A stretch of 64,000 nt of DNA, from the NCBI RefSeq assembly GCF_002243515.1, contig NZ_CP022657.1, forward strand, positions 2,099,001 through 2,163,000, given 5' to 3'. Under the pieces are notes generated by a model. That model had not been told where the DNA came from and made no database searches. It was given only the letters and a program-made list of their open reading frames with translations. Below, piece after piece: positions 24,334 through 33,792 of this stretch. The position numbers and the translations under genes are program-made. This stretch comes from Tumebacillus algifaecis. Lineage in GTDB: Bacteria; Bacillota; Bacilli; Tumebacillales; Tumebacillaceae. The stretch's first letter is position 1. Each line of letters opens with the position of its first letter.

Positions 24334-25923
24334 ATGAAGGAGTCAGCAAATGGGAACAACGAACAGGATAAAATTTTGACCAATCGACAGGGGCATCCGG
24401 TCACAGATAATCAAAATGTTCGAACGGTAGGTAATCGAGGACCGGTAACTCTCGAGAATTATGATTTTCTGGAGAAGATTTCACACTTTGACCGAGAGAA
24501 GATTCCGGAGCGGGTCGTGCATGCAAGGGGTGCCGGGGCGCACGGTTATTTTGAATCCTATGGCAAGGTGGGAGACGAGCATGTGTCCACCTACACTCGC
24601 GCCAAGCTTTTCCAAAAAGCGGGGAAACGGACACCGGTCTTTGTGCGTTTTTCGACGGTCGTGCATGGTGGACATTCATCAGAGTCGGAGCGAGACCCGC
24701 GCGGATTTGCGGTGAAGTTTTATACGGAAGATGGCAACTGGGATCTGGTCGGGAACAATTTGAAAATCTTCTTTATTCGCGATCCGTTGAAATTTCCCGA
24801 CATGGTGCACTCGTTCCGTCCTGACCCAGTCACGAACTTGAGCAATCCGGAGCGGATGTTTGATTTCTTGTCGCTCAGCCCTGAAGCGACACACATGGTG
24901 ACCTTCCTGTTCTCACCGTGGGGCATTCCGGCCAACTATCGCCAGATGCAGGGATCGGGTGTCAATACCTACAAGTGGGTCAATCAAAATGGGGAAGCGG
25001 TGCTGATCAAATATCATTGGGAACCGCTGAAGCAGGGCATTCGCAACTTGAAGCAACATGAGGCGAGCGAAATTCAAGGCAAGACCACCACCCATGCTAC
25101 ACAAGACCTTTATGAAGCGATTGAGCGCGGTGAGCATCCCGAGTGGGAGCTGTGCGTGCAGATCATGAGCGATGGTGAGCATCCGGAATTGGATTTTGAT
25201 CCGCTCGACCCGACCAAACTTTGGCCGCAGGATCAGTTTCCGTTCCGAAAGGTCGGCAAGATGGTGCTGAACAAGAATCCGGAAGACTATTTTAATGAAG
25301 TGGAACAGGTTGCTTTTGGCACAGGTGTGCTCGTCGATGGGCTGGACTTCTCCGACGATAAATTGCTCCAAGGTCGGACTTTCTCCTACTCGGACACGCA
25401 AAGGCACCGTGTGGGGACGAACTATTTGCAATTGCCGATCAATGCTCCGAAAAATCGGGTCGCGACCAATCAGCGCGGTGGGCAGATGGAGTATCATGTG
25501 GACAAAGCGCCAGGACAGAATCCGCATGTCAATTACGAGCCATCCTCGCTGGGTGGCTTAAAAGAAGCGTCACAGTCAGGGGACCTACATCAGCCGCACT
25601 ATGATGCGAAATTGGTGCGGGAGAAAATTGACCGCCCAAACGACTTTCAACAGGCGGGAGAGACGTATCGCGCTTTTGAGGATTGGGAGCGTGACGAACT
25701 GGTCGCCAACCTCGGCCAGGTCCTGTCGATCTGCCAACAGCAGATTCAAGATCGCATGATCGGCTACTTCACAGAGGCCGACTCGGAATATGGCAACCGC
25801 GTTCGGGCGGAGCTGGAGAAAGTTCTCGCTGCGAAGCAGGACATAGATCACACCAGTAGCAAGACGGCAGATGAAATGACCGAACAAGCGCGGAAAATGG
25901 GTCATACGACGGACGGCTACTAA
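24334..25923 (+). CDS. katA: Catalase (heme-dependent)
   Basis: A 529-residue monofunctional heme catalase that breaks down hydrogen peroxide. Key features: the distal His in [17 protein letters not shown] (H63), the RFSTV and [20 protein letters not shown] block, [11 protein letters not shown] with the distal Asn, and the proximal heme ligand Tyr in [12 protein letters not shown]. Length is normal for clade-3-type small-subunit enzymes with a short C-terminal tail. I chose ATG 24334 with TTGGAGGTG upstream. An imperfect palindrome (CCAATTATTGG and GAATATT) lies just before it, but I do not see a clear PerR box. The gene symbol is by family, not by strain. Confidence 0.9.
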   Translation: MKESANGNNEQDKILTNRQGHPVTDNQNVRTVGNRGPVTLENYDFLEKISHFDREKIPERVVHARGAGAHGYFESYGKVGDEHVSTYTRAKLFQKAGKRTPVFVRFSTVVHGGHSSESERDPRGFAVKFYTEDGNWDLVGNNLKIFFIRDPLKFPDMVHSFRPDPVTNLSNPERMFDFLSLSPEATHMVTFLFSPWGIPANYRQMQGSGVNTYKWVNQNGEAVLIKYHWEPLKQGIRNLKQHEASEIQGKTTTHATQDLYEAIERGEHPEWELCVQIMSDGEHPELDFDPLDPTKLWPQDQFPFRKVGKMVLNKNPEDYFNEVEQVAFGTGVLVDGLDFSDDKLLQGRTFSYSDTQRHRVGTNYLQLPINAPKNRVATNQRGGQMEYHVDKAPGQNPHVNYEPSSLGGLKEASQSGDLHQPHYDAKLVREKIDRPNDFQQAGETYRAFEDWERDELVANLGQVLSICQQQIQDRMIGYFTEADSEYGNRVRAELEKVLAAKQDIDHTSSKTADEMTEQARKMGHTTDGY

Positions 25924-26041
25924 ACGGTTCGCATGAGTGTTGCACTTGCTGCACTTGTTCTTGAGACAAGAGCAAACGCTGAGTGGTAAGTCGGCAGATG
26001 TGAGGATCGAGCGAGCAAATACAATAGGTCACAAGTATGAG

Positions 26042-26118
26042 AAAATCCCCTCCGGTCAACAAGAGTAGGCCCATCTACAAGATGATCCTTTCTCTTGCTA
26101 CACAGGAGGGGATATTTT
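26042..26118. terminator. Long hairpin between convergent catalase and metallopeptidase genes
   Basis: ATCCCCTCC at 26045 pairs with GGAGGGGAT at 26105, with inner arms CAAGAG/CTCTTG; A- and T-rich flanks fit a bidirectional terminator. Confidence 0.55.
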
Positions 26119-26151
26119 CATTGAAAACGTATCGATTGTTCTAAGTCCCGA

Positions 26152-27684
26152 TTAGAGGGTCGAGATGCCGCGAGCTGCCCAGATTGCAGTGATTGTCGTA
26201 GCGTTTGCACCACCGTTGAGCAGAGCGTCTGCAGCTTTGATCGCAGCAGCGCCGTTGTTAAAGCCGGAGCTCGGGGTGAGGGAGAAGTGAGATTGCAGGA
26301 TGATCTTCGTAGCGACATCTACGCCAAGCTGCTGCGCCATTTCGTATGCACCTTGCGACCAGATTTCGCCGTCTGCATGAACTTGGCCTTTCCAGCTACC
26401 CGGCATGACTTTGTTGTTATCGAGACGACGCAGGCACGGAGGGTTGCTGGAGCTATCATAGGTTACAGCATCCCACTCGCCGACGCATGCGGTGCCGAAA
26501 GAGGACGGAGCGAGCTTGTCTTCCCAGATCGCGCCGAGGTAGTCGCCAAAGCCTTCGCCCATCGCGCCGCCTTGCAAGGTGTTGCCAAAGCCCGGCACTT
26601 GGTTGTCATGGATGGAGTGGCCGTATTCATGCGCGATGATACCTGCGTCCTCTGCATCGTCAACGCCGCCGGTGCCGAAGGTCAGTTGTTTGGTGGACGG
26701 GGAGTAGAAAGAGTTGTCTGCCGTCGTCCCGTTTACGTTTACATAGATCTGACGGTTGTTGATGTTGGTGAAGCCAAGCGATTGGATGTAACGTTGCAGT
26801 TCGTCGATATGGTAGTACACCATTACGTTTTCAAAGTGCTTGCTGTTGCGGGTGTAGTTGAATGTGTTGGTTGCCGAGAACGAGTTGAAACCCGATTGGT
26901 TGGTGCGAACATATTGACCGCGCAGGTAGCCAGAACCGTCCAGACCTCTCAGTGTGACCGTTTTCAGTTGATTGGTCAATGCGGTGGAGTCTGCATCGTT
27001 GTTGTCAGCGAAGCCGACTTTGGTGCCAGCAGATTCGAGCGGATTCGGCAGGAACACTTTACCGGTGCCGTCTACTTTTCGGTTGACGTCTTTGTTCTTG
27101 AGGATTGTGCCGTCTTCTGCACTGACGAACGTTTCCCAAGTAGCGAGCGACTCATCATCTACTGCAGTTACTTTATAGGCCGGAACTGCTTTACTGCCTT
27201 CCACATAATAACCAAAGATCCGGGAAACCAATTCTTTGGTCTTTTTCACTTTGTTATGGCCTAATGCTTTGCCTTCCGCATCATTTTCGTTCAGTTTGCT
27301 TTTCGTCTTCAGGCCAGTCAGGTTCGGCACGTAGTCGGATACGATCAGCACCGGTGTGCCTTTTGCATCCAAGGTGACGGTCACTTGATGATAGAACACA
27401 TCAGAGCCTTCTACCGTCTGCTGATAGCGAACGTATGAAGCTACGTCCGTCTTGGTCGTGGATACGTGTTTCAGGTCAGACAGATTTGCTTTGAACCCGT
27501 ATTGGTCAGCGTTTTGCTTGAGGTAATTGTCTGCAGCTCCTTTAAAATCGATCTTTACGGCTGCTGCTGCGGCCTGTGCCGGTTTCGATTGTACCGTTTC
27601 TGCCATCGTTTGCGGTGCAAGCATCGTTAACATCATGGCAGTTGCAACTGCTGTTACAAAAGTTTTGCGATTTTTCATGACCAT
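26152..27684 (-). CDS. Secreted zinc metallopeptidase (thermolysin/fungalysin type)
   Basis: A 510-residue secreted protease. The N-terminus MVMKNRKTFVTAVATAMMLT ... AETVQ is a signal peptide. A FTP/PepSY-like propeptide follows to about residue 210 (VTVTLDAKGTPVLIVSDYVP). The catalytic domain has IIAHEYGHSIHD (HExxH zinc site) and GAMGEGFGDYLGAIWE with the third ligand Glu, the gluzincin layout of families M4 and M36. The sequence around HEYGH is closer to M36-like bacterial enzymes than to classical thermolysin (HELTH). It should be exported and self-processed. Start ATG 27684 with GGGAGG five bases before it. Confidence 0.85.
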   Translation of the reverse strand: MVMKNRKTFVTAVATAMMLTMLAPQTMAETVQSKPAQAAAAAVKIDFKGAADNYLKQNADQYGFKANLSDLKHVSTTKTDVASYVRYQQTVEGSDVFYHQVTVTLDAKGTPVLIVSDYVPNLTGLKTKSKLNENDAEGKALGHNKVKKTKELVSRIFGYYVEGSKAVPAYKVTAVDDESLATWETFVSAEDGTILKNKDVNRKVDGTGKVFLPNPLESAGTKVGFADNNDADSTALTNQLKTVTLRGLDGSGYLRGQYVRTNQSGFNSFSATNTFNYTRNSKHFENVMVYYHIDELQRYIQSLGFTNINNRQIYVNVNGTTADNSFYSPSTKQLTFGTGGVDDAEDAGIIAHEYGHSIHDNQVPGFGNTLQGGAMGEGFGDYLGAIWEDKLAPSSFGTACVGEWDAVTYDSSSNPPCLRRLDNNKVMPGSWKGQVHADGEIWSQGAYEMAQQLGVDVATKIILQSHFSLTPSSGFNNGAAAIKAADALLNGGANATTITAIWAARGISTL

Positions 27685-27821
27685 TTAAACCTCCCTATTT
27701 TTGTTTTCATAATTATCTTATTATTGCTCCGAAAGAAATGCAAGTGTTTTTTATCAACAAAATATGATTATTTCAAAACAAATATTTATATATAGTATAT
27801 ACCGCTAATAAAAGGAGGCAT

Positions 27822-27854
27822 AAAAAAACCGCATACCCAATGCGGGTATACGGT
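27822..27854 (-). terminator. Terminator of DUF378 gene
   Basis: ACCGCATACCC/GCGGGTATACGGT hairpin followed leftwards by a T-run (AAAAAAA on the plus strand). Confidence 0.8.
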
Positions 27855-27881
27855 AGAGCGATCTTTCTTATTGGTTGTCCA

Positions 27882-28109
27882 TCAACGGTCGTTGTCAGCC
27901 ATTCCTCGGTCGCCCCGGAACAAGAGCGAGAGGCCGTACAAGCCGGAAATACCAACCAACGTGTAAATGAGTCGGCTGAGCCAAGCTGATTCACCGCCAA
28001 ATAATGCGGCAACCAGGTCCCATTGGAACAGGCCGACCAACAGCCAGTTGAGAGCACCGATGATGATCAGCGTCAGTGCGGTTCGATCGAGTGTGCTTAA
28101 GCGGTTCAT
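27882..28109 (-). CDS. DUF378 family small membrane protein
   Basis: A 75-residue protein with two or three hydrophobic helices. LTLIIIGALNWLLVGLFQWD and LSRLIYTLVGISGLYGL are the characteristic DUF378 sequence (IGALNWLLVG...). The family is common in Firmicutes, often in small stress or sporulation settings, with no known activity. The start has AAGGAGGAG seven bases upstream. A possible small gene with its own ribosome binding site lies upstream on the same strand. Confidence 0.9.
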   Translation of the reverse strand: MNRLSTLDRTALTLIIIGALNWLLVGLFQWDLVAALFGGESAWLSRLIYTLVGISGLYGLSLLFRGDRGMADNDR

Positions 28110-28169
28110 ATGCGCCTCCTCCTTTCGACTCCGACTTATCCGTTAAGATTCCCTACAGGAAATCCTGTA

Positions 28170-28349
28170 TTAGCGGAAGTTACTGGAGTGTGGCAGGGAT
28201 GGGGGAGGCGCGTGGTCGATCTCATCCGCTTTGGGATTGGCGGTGGGCAGATAGCCTTTGGCATATTCGTAGTGCAGCGGCGTCGTCTCTTTTGTTGCTT
28301 CGGGTCGCTGGCGGTGTTCGGCTGCCGATGTTTCTTCTGGTCTCATCAT
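28170..28349 (-). CDS. Small hypothetical protein (59 residues)
   Basis: A short frame starting MMRPEETSAAEHRQRPEATK, then HYEYAKGYLPTANPKADEID, and ending HSSNFR. It has a good ribosome binding site (GCGGAGGTG before tandem ATGs). The protein is polar and proline-rich, probably disordered. It lies 60 bp upstream of the DUF378 gene on the same strand and may be cotranscribed. I do not recognise it; coding status rests on the start signal and the reading frame. Confidence 0.5.
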   Translation of the reverse strand: MMRPEETSAAEHRQRPEATKETTPLHYEYAKGYLPTANPKADEIDHAPPPSLPHSSNFR

Positions 28350-28435
28350 TCGACACCTCCGCTCCTGTTGATGATCTAGTGGTGATTTGGCCTAGACTTT
28401 CGAAAATAGTATGTTCAGTTGATCGATGAATAACA

Positions 28436-28465
28436 TTGCAAGTTCTTACCACAAGATGGTATACT
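28436..28465 (+). promoter_or_regulatory. Promoter of mtrB
   Basis: TTGCAA at 28436-28441, an 18-base spacer and TATACT at 28460-28465, 31 bp before the mtrB start. Confidence 0.6.
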
Positions 28466-28496
28466 AAATAACGAAATTTTGGAGGGCGGGGATTAG

Positions 28497-28721
28497 ATGT
28501 CTAACGAGTATTTCGTCATTAAAGCCCAAGATAATGGAGTTCAGGTGATCGGTTTAACACGCGGTCAAGATACAAGATTTCACCATGCGGAGAAGTTGGA
28601 CAAAGGTGAAGTGATGATCGCAGAATTTACCGATCACACTTCGGCTGTGAAAGTGCGCGGCCGCGCAACGATCTGGACCAAATTTGGCAAAATTGAAGCA
28701 GGCGAGACCGATTCAGAATAA
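28497..28721 (+). CDS. mtrB: TRAP, trp RNA-binding attenuation protein
   Basis: A 74-residue protein closely similar to Bacillus TRAP (MtrB). Recognisable blocks are [38 protein letters not shown] and [21 protein letters not shown] forms an 11-mer ring that binds tryptophan at subunit interfaces and wraps GAG/UAG repeats in trp leader RNA to cause termination or block translation. Residues KVRGRA include the RNA-contacting Lys and Arg. In Bacillus it is next to hepS/menG/hepT, as here. It has a strong GGAGGGCGGGG site and its own promoter and terminator; the trp genes are not in the window. Confidence 0.95.
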   Translation: MSNEYFVIKAQDNGVQVIGLTRGQDTRFHHAEKLDKGEVMIAEFTDHTSAVKVRGRATIWTKFGKIEAGETDSE

Positions 28722-28734
28722 TGTGTAGCAAAGA

Positions 28735-28776
28735 GGCGAGTCAGGTGACACACAAGCACCTGGCTCGTCTTTTTTT
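28735..28776 (+). terminator. Terminator of mtrB
   Basis: GGCGAGTCAGGTG/CACCTGGCTCGTC stem with a nine-base loop, then TTTTTTT. Confidence 0.9.
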
Positions 28777-28832
28777 GTGCGATTGCGCATATCTTCCTAG
28801 TAATGAGCACGATGGGAGAGGGGGAGAGCCTG

Positions 28833-29333
28833 ATGTCGAAAGGTTTGATCACGGCACTGTTGATCTCAACGGTGCTCGCACTCGCCCTGTCGTTCTTGCC
28901 GGCACAAGCGCTGGAACGTTGGGGAGGACAGCAGTTCGAAGCTCGAACCAGCGGGGATGTGACAGTGATGAGTATGGACAAGGTCGTCGATGAACTGGGC
29001 ACGCTACAACTTGGCAGCCATCTGCAACAAGTGGTATGGGAACAAGACCGCTTGGTGATCATGCTGGCCGTCCCAGCCTCCAAACTGCGCCAAAATCAAC
29101 ACAAACCGTGGAGCGACATCTATAAAATTGCACACCGCTTTTTAGTAGAAGTACCGCAACATCGGGCGGTGGAAGTGCGGGTAGTCACGTATGAACATCC
29201 GGAGCTGGTGCAGTTGTCAGTTTCAGCCGATCGCTCCGACATGGTGGGAGCACCAAAACCAGATTCACAGGCAATCGCTACCTTTGTGCAACAAAAGTTG
29301 GATGTAATTGAAAAAAATATGCAGTCAAAATGA
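28833..29333 (+). CDS. Hypothetical exported protein
   Basis: 166 residues. The start MSKGLITALLISTVLALALS followed by FLPAQALE is a Sec signal peptide or membrane anchor. The remainder is a small mixed alpha/beta domain (RLVIMLAVPASKLRQNQHKP, HRAVEVRVVTYEHPELVQL) with no motif I know. I chose ATG 28833 (GAGGGGGAG upstream) over 28803. It sits between mtrB and hepS. A role in the envelope is all that can be inferred. Confidence 0.65.
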   Translation: MSKGLITALLISTVLALALSFLPAQALERWGGQQFEARTSGDVTVMSMDKVVDELGTLQLGSHLQQVVWEQDRLVIMLAVPASKLRQNQHKPWSDIYKIAHRFLVEVPQHRAVEVRVVTYEHPELVQLSVSADRSDMVGAPKPDSQAIATFVQQKLDVIEKNMQSK

Positions 29334-29541
29334 CGCGGCGACTGCCTGCGTCTTTTTTCTCTTCCTAGATAGAAATTGTGTATGCTATACTTAGTCTAAT
29401 GAATACTGTCAGGGACTTTCATATTTCCTGTCGAAAAAGCTCATGTTAAACTTGGTTTAGTAGCTTTGTATCCTAGGGCTGGTCGGGCCTTTTTCTTTTG
29501 TAATGGGGTTTGGCAGCCAGTCTGAGTAGGAGATGGAACCA
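29334..29541. other. Leader region before hepS operon
   Basis: About 200 bp holding the likely promoter of the menaquinone operon and an imperfect hairpin AGGGCTGGTCGGGCCT followed by TTTTTCTTTT near 29477-29500, which could end the previous transcript or attenuate the operon. I see no named RNA element. Confidence 0.35.
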
Positions 29542-30387
29542 TTGCAAGTACAACAACGCATCGAAGAGACCTGCTTGCAGGACATCCGGTTGAAGATTTC
29601 TGCCGAAATGGATCATACGTACTTATCTGCGATCATTATGCGACCAACCCCGGAAAGACTGCAGCTGTTGCTCGGTGAAGCGATCTGCAAGGCGGCCGGT
29701 CTTTGCAAAGAGGAAACGGAAACGATCGTTTCCACCTTACTGCTGATCTACGAGGGTTTGGCCATTCATGAAGAGATTGAAACGCTGGCTGCGCACTCGG
29801 ATGAGCGCTACCGTCAACTCGGTGTGCTTGCCGGCGCCTACTATTCCAGCAAATATTACCGACTCTTGGCCAAAAGCGGACAGATCAGACTGCTCGGTCA
29901 GTTTGCGCTCGCCATCCAGTCGATCAATGAAGCGAAAGCAGAACTTGTCCGTGTTCCGGGTGATTTTACGCTCAATGTGGAACGATATCTGCAACTGCAG
30001 GAGACGATTCATGGCACACTGCTTCACGCTTTGCGGGCGACGCTGTTGCCGCAGGGTGATGAGTGGGAGCAGCTCGTTTCGCATCTCATTCGCACAAGCG
30101 TCCTCAAGTCCGAACTGGACAAGATGACCGACCCGATTTGGCAACGCCAAGCGGTCAATCTCTCGGTGTGGCAGAAAGCGAACAACGAGGAGAAGAAGTG
30201 GCTGAAAGTGCTGAAGTCAAGTGGTGGAACAGATCATCGACTCCAGTCGCTCTATGTGAAATATGGCGTATCGACGTACTTGTTCTCCTTGCTGGAAGAA
30301 GCGGCTTCCCTCGCCGAGATGGTGATGATGTCGTTGAATGGGCTACGCGATGAGCTGCGCGCCATTCCCGGTCATCTGATCATCTGA
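29542..30387 (+). CDS. hepS: Heptaprenyl diphosphate synthase component I
   Basis: About 281 residues of the small, non-catalytic subunit of heptaprenyl diphosphate synthase (HepS/HEPPP1). It has no DDxxD motif; the pattern ERYRQLGVLAGAYYSSKYYR is the conserved LAGD-YYSS..Y-like segment of the family. With HepT it makes the C35 side chain of menaquinone-7. The genome position between mtrB and menG supports this. The ATG at 29533 abuts the site AGGAG, so I prefer the TTG at 29542, nine bases from it. It leads an operon with menG. Confidence 0.85.
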   Translation: MQVQQRIEETCLQDIRLKISAEMDHTYLSAIIMRPTPERLQLLLGEAICKAAGLCKEETETIVSTLLLIYEGLAIHEEIETLAAHSDERYRQLGVLAGAYYSSKYYRLLAKSGQIRLLGQFALAIQSINEAKAELVRVPGDFTLNVERYLQLQETIHGTLLHALRATLLPQGDEWEQLVSHLIRTSVLKSELDKMTDPIWQRQAVNLSVWQKANNEEKKWLKVLKSSGGTDHRLQSLYVKYGVSTYLFSLLEEAASLAEMVMMSLNGLRDELRAIPGHLII

Positions 30388-30441
30388 TCACGCCTGGGGC
30401 ATACCCGCGTCGAGTTTGCGAAGAAGGTTGAGGGGAATTTT

Positions 30442-31179
30442 ATGGATAAGTTCGCATCAAAAGAAGAGAAAGTTCATTATGTCTTTGAACACATTGCTAA
30501 GCGTTACGATCTGATGAATTCTGTGTTGAGTGCTGGTTTTCATAAGCGCTGGCGTAAAATTACGATGAAGCGCATGAATATACAGCCAGGACAATCGGCG
30601 ATCGACGTGTGCGCAGGTACCGGCGACTGGACGATTGCTTTGGCCGAGAAGGTCGGTCCGACGGGCAAAGTGGTTGGACTTGATTTCTCACAAGAGATGC
30701 TCAAATACTCGTATCCGAAGATCGAGAAGGCGGGCGTGGAGAAACAGACATCGATGATCTACGGCAACGCGATGGAACTGCCTTATGAAGACGATACGTT
30801 CCAACATGCGACGATCGGGTTTGCGCTGCGCAACGTGCCGGACATCAAAAAAGTGTTGTCCGAGATGATGCGCGTGGTCAAGCCGGGTGGACAAGTGGTG
30901 TCGCTCGAGCTGTCCAAACCGGTCTGGAAGCCGTTTCGAGCCCTCTATTTCTTCTATTTTTACAAAATCTTGCCGGCGATCGGCAACTTGGCATCCCGCG
31001 ACAGTATTTCCTATTCGTGGTTGCCTGAGTCGCTGACCAATTTCCCGGATCAACAAGAACTGAAGAAGATCATGGAAGATGCCGGCATGACCGACGTGAA
31101 GGTATGGAACTTCTTTGGCGGCATCTGCGCTTTGCATATCGGCAAAAAGCCGGTTGCTAAGGATTCACGCCATGACTAA
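30442..31179 (+). CDS. menG: Demethylmenaquinone methyltransferase
   Basis: A 245-residue AdoMet-dependent methyltransferase that methylates demethylmenaquinone in the last step of menaquinone synthesis. Motifs: HIAKRYDLMNSVLSAGFHKR W at the start, AIDVCAGTGDWTIALAEKVG (motif I), TIGFALRNVPDIKK VL and NFFGGICALHIGKKP at the end, all typical of MenG/UbiE. ATG 30442 has GTTGAGGGG upstream. It overlaps the next gene by 8 bases. Found between hepS and the futalosine-pathway genes. Confidence 0.95.
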   Translation: MDKFASKEEKVHYVFEHIAKRYDLMNSVLSAGFHKRWRKITMKRMNIQPGQSAIDVCAGTGDWTIALAEKVGPTGKVVGLDFSQEMLKYSYPKIEKAGVEKQTSMIYGNAMELPYEDDTFQHATIGFALRNVPDIKKVLSEMMRVVKPGGQVVSLELSKPVWKPFRALYFFYFYKILPAIGNLASRDSISYSWLPESLTNFPDQQELKKIMEDAGMTDVKVWNFFGGICALHIGKKPVAKDSRHD

Positions 31180-31780
31180 GGAATATGTCGTCGGAATGAC
31201 GGGAGCAAGCGGTGCGGTGTATGCGATTCGTCTGGTACAGGAGCTATGCCGGGCCGGACATCGCGTACACCTTTTGCTCTCCGAGTCGGTCTGGCAGGTC
31301 TTTACGTTGGAGATGGGGTGGAAGGTGGAGCATGGCGATCTTGCAGCGGTGCCCACATTGTTCGGACTGCCGGAAGATGCTGACTTACAGATCCATGGCA
31401 GCCGCGATTACGGAGCGCCTGTGGCGTCCGGTTCGCACCTCACGGCCGGTATGGTCGTGATCCCCTGTTCGATGGGAACGCTTTCAGCTATTGCGAACGG
31501 TTCCTCTGACAACCTGCTGGAACGGGCAGCGGACACGCACCTCAAAGAGGGGCGTCCGCTCGTTCTTGTGCCTCGGGAAACACCGTTTAATAAGATTCAC
31601 CTGAAAAACATGCTTGCGACTGCCGATGCTGGTGCCAAGATCGTTCCGGCGATGCCGGGCTTTTATCACCGCCCGGAGACGATGGACGACCTGATCGATT
31701 TTGTTGTCGGCAAAGTGCTGGACGCGATGCATGTGGAACATACTCTCTTTCGTCGTTGGGGCGATCGAGAGAAGGAGTAG
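31172..31780 (+). CDS. UbiX-family flavin prenyltransferase
   Basis: A 202-residue flavoprotein of the UbiX/Pad1 family. VVGMTGASGAVYAIRLVQEL is the N-terminal FMN motif; SGSHLTAGMVVIPCSMGTLS, RPLVLVPRETPFNKIHLKNM and AMPGFYHRP are family blocks. UbiX makes prenylated FMN for a UbiD decarboxylase. In futalosine-pathway bacteria UbiX/UbiD-like genes are thought to act on the carboxy-naphthoate late in the pathway; no ubiD is in this window. ATG 31172 lies inside the end of menG (8-base overlap). The mqnE start follows 15 bp later. Confidence 0.85.
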   Translation: MTKEYVVGMTGASGAVYAIRLVQELCRAGHRVHLLLSESVWQVFTLEMGWKVEHGDLAAVPTLFGLPEDADLQIHGSRDYGAPVASGSHLTAGMVVIPCSMGTLSAIANGSSDNLLERAADTHLKEGRPLVLVPRETPFNKIHLKNMLATADAGAKIVPAMPGFYHRPETMDDLIDFVVGKVLDAMHVEHTLFRRWGDREKE

Positions 31781-31795
31781 ACGGGGGGAAGTACT

Positions 31796-32956
31796 GTGGA
31801 AATCATCACCAAAGACCACCCATTTGCAGAGATTTGGGAGAAGGTTCAGCGTGCAGAGCGTTTGACTTTCGAAGATGGTGTTAAGCTGATGTCCTCCAAT
31901 GACATCACAGCACTGGGCTTTATGGCGAACTATGTGCGGGAGAAGAAGCACGGCGACCAGACGTTCTTCAACACCAACCGCCACATCAATCCGACCAATA
32001 TTTGTCAGACGTTGTGTGATTTCTGTGCATTTGGTGTCCGGATGAAAGACCCGGCCGCTTACACGATGACGATGGAAGAAGTGGAGCATCGCCTTGACAT
32101 GATCGAACCGGATGCCACCGAAGTTCATATCGTCGGCGGCAACAACCCGGCACTGCGTCTGGACTACTATGAGAACATCCTGCGCAAAGTCAAAGAAAAA
32201 CGTCCGAACCTGCATGTCAAGGCGTTCACTGGCGTCGAGATCGACCATTTCACCCGCGTGAACAAACTTTCGATCGATGAGGTGCTCGACCGTCTGATCG
32301 CAGCCGGCCTCAATTCGATGCCAGGCGGTGGTGCGGAGATTTTTGCTGACGAACCGCGCTCGATCATCTGTGACCACAAGACGAGCGGAGATCGCTGGTT
32401 GGAAATTCATGAGATCGCCCACCAAAAGGGGCTACGGACCAATTCGACGATGCTCTACAACCATGTTGAGTCGAAGGAAGATCGTATCGATCACATGATC
32501 CGCCTGCGCGATCTGCAGGACAGAACGGGCGGTTTCCAAACGTTCATCCCGCTTTCTTGGCACCCGGAAAACACCGTATTGATCGAAAAATACCCGCACC
32601 TCAACTTCTCGACCGGTTTTGAAGACCTGAAAGTGATCGCTGTTTCCCGTCTGATGATCGACAATATCGATCATATCAAGACCTATTGGATGCAAGTCGG
32701 TGAAAAACTGGCGCAAACCGCGCTGTGGTTTGGCGCAGACGACCTCGACGGCAACGTCGTAGAAGAGAAAATTTACCATGCTGCGGGCGCGCAGACATCT
32801 CAGGGAATGGCAAAAGCAGACTTGGTCAAATTGATTCGCGATGCAGGCCGCACGCCTGTCGAGCGCGACACACTGTACAATGTCGTCAACACCGATTTTT
32901 CCTATCTTGACGACAAAGTGAAAAAAGAACAAGTTGAGGAGCTTCCCGTTCTCTAA
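31796..32956 (+). CDS. mqnE: Aminofutalosine synthase
   Basis: A 386-residue radical SAM enzyme that joins 3-[(1-carboxyvinyl)oxy]benzoate (from MqnA) to SAM-derived adenosine to give aminodeoxyfutalosine. The 4Fe-4S motif is CQTLCDFC (C70, C74, C77), the C-x3-C-x2-C of the family; RHINPTNIC, HIVGGNNP, LNSMPGGGAEIF and FIPLSWHPENT are conserved MqnE sequences. GTG start at 31796 after GGGGGAAG. The stop overlaps the mqnA start (TAATG). Together with mqnA and mqnC it shows that the organism makes menaquinone by the futalosine route. Confidence 0.95.
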   Translation: MEIITKDHPFAEIWEKVQRAERLTFEDGVKLMSSNDITALGFMANYVREKKHGDQTFFNTNRHINPTNICQTLCDFCAFGVRMKDPAAYTMTMEEVEHRLDMIEPDATEVHIVGGNNPALRLDYYENILRKVKEKRPNLHVKAFTGVEIDHFTRVNKLSIDEVLDRLIAAGLNSMPGGGAEIFADEPRSIICDHKTSGDRWLEIHEIAHQKGLRTNSTMLYNHVESKEDRIDHMIRLRDLQDRTGGFQTFIPLSWHPENTVLIEKYPHLNFSTGFEDLKVIAVSRLMIDNIDHIKTYWMQVGEKLAQTALWFGADDLDGNVVEEKIYHAAGAQTSQGMAKADLVKLIRDAGRTPVERDTLYNVVNTDFSYLDDKVKKEQVEELPVL

Positions 32957-33792
32957 TGGATAAGTCTCAACATGTGCGGATCGGCCATATCAAGTTTACT
33001 AACGCACTGCCGATCTGCCATTTTCTCGAAAAGTCTGACCCTGAGATCGAATTTTTCCCTGGAGCTCCCAGCGAGCTGAACAAATGGCTCGCGGAAGGCT
33101 CTGTGGATGCGGGGCTGTGCTCCTCGTTCGCATATGCAGAACTTGCTGAACAATTTGTGGCTTTGCGCGGGCTGTCTGTCTCTTCGCGCGGTCCGGTCGG
33201 CTCGATTTTCTTCTTCTCGAAGCGCCCGTGGGAGGAGTTGAACGGCTGTGTGGTGGCTTTAACCAACATCTCGGCCTCGAGTTCGAACCTGTTGAAAATT
33301 CTGTTGGCCGAAACGGGGATCACACCTGCAAAATATGTGACGCTACCGTCCGATCTGCCCTCTATGCTTGAGGAAGCGGACGCTGCGCTTTTGATCGCTG
33401 ATGACGCGCTCTATTGGTCGGTCCAGGAACACGGCTGTTACCTGTATGACCTTGGCGCCGAGTGGAACGAACGCACCGGTCATTCGATGACCTTTGCGGT
33501 ATGTGCTGTCCCGAAGCGACTGATTGAAGAAAATCCGGAGAAGGCGCGCAAGATTCATCGCTTCTTCTTAGATGGCAAGAAGAAGGGACTGGCCGATATG
33601 GACGCTGTGATCGCGGAGGCGATGCGGATGCTCGGTCAGACAGAAGAGTTTTGGCGATCCTATTTCAATAAATTACGTCATGATTTGGACGAAGACTGGG
33701 CGGTTGGCGCCAATGCGTATTTTGATGCCGCATACCGTCATGGTCTGCTTTCCAAACCGGTCAAGCTGGAACTGTGGGGTGACGAGGAATGA
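32956..33792 (+). CDS. mqnA: Chorismate dehydratase
   Basis: A 278-residue enzyme with a periplasmic-binding-protein-like fold that dehydrates chorismate to 3-[(1-carboxyvinyl)oxy]benzoate, the first step of the futalosine pathway. Recognisable parts are RIGHIKFTNALPICHFL, PSELNKWLAEGSVDAGLCSS, GPVGSIFFFSKRPW and TNISASSSNLLKILL. It starts on the A of the mqnE stop (TAATG) and overlaps mqnC by ATGA, so the three are translated as one coupled unit. Confidence 0.95.
   Translation: MDKSQHVRIGHIKFTNALPICHFLEKSDPEIEFFPGAPSELNKWLAEGSVDAGLCSSFAYAELAEQFVALRGLSVSSRGPVGSIFFFSKRPWEELNGCVVALTNISASSSNLLKILLAETGITPAKYVTLPSDLPSMLEEADAALLIADDALYWSVQEHGCYLYDLGAEWNERTGHSMTFAVCAVPKRLIEENPEKARKIHRFFLDGKKKGLADMDAVIAEAMRMLGQTEEFWRSYFNKLRHDLDEDWAVGANAYFDAAYRHGLLSKPVKLELWGDEE

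Noticed and set aside
26287-27264. A 325-codon open frame on the plus strand opposite the metallopeptidase
   Set aside because: It is antisense to a gene with a signal peptide and a HExxH motif; high G+C codon structure produces long shadow frames.
31484-32425. A 313-codon open frame opposite ubiX-like and mqnE
   Set aside because: It spans two well-supported overlapping genes on the other strand and has no ribosome binding site.
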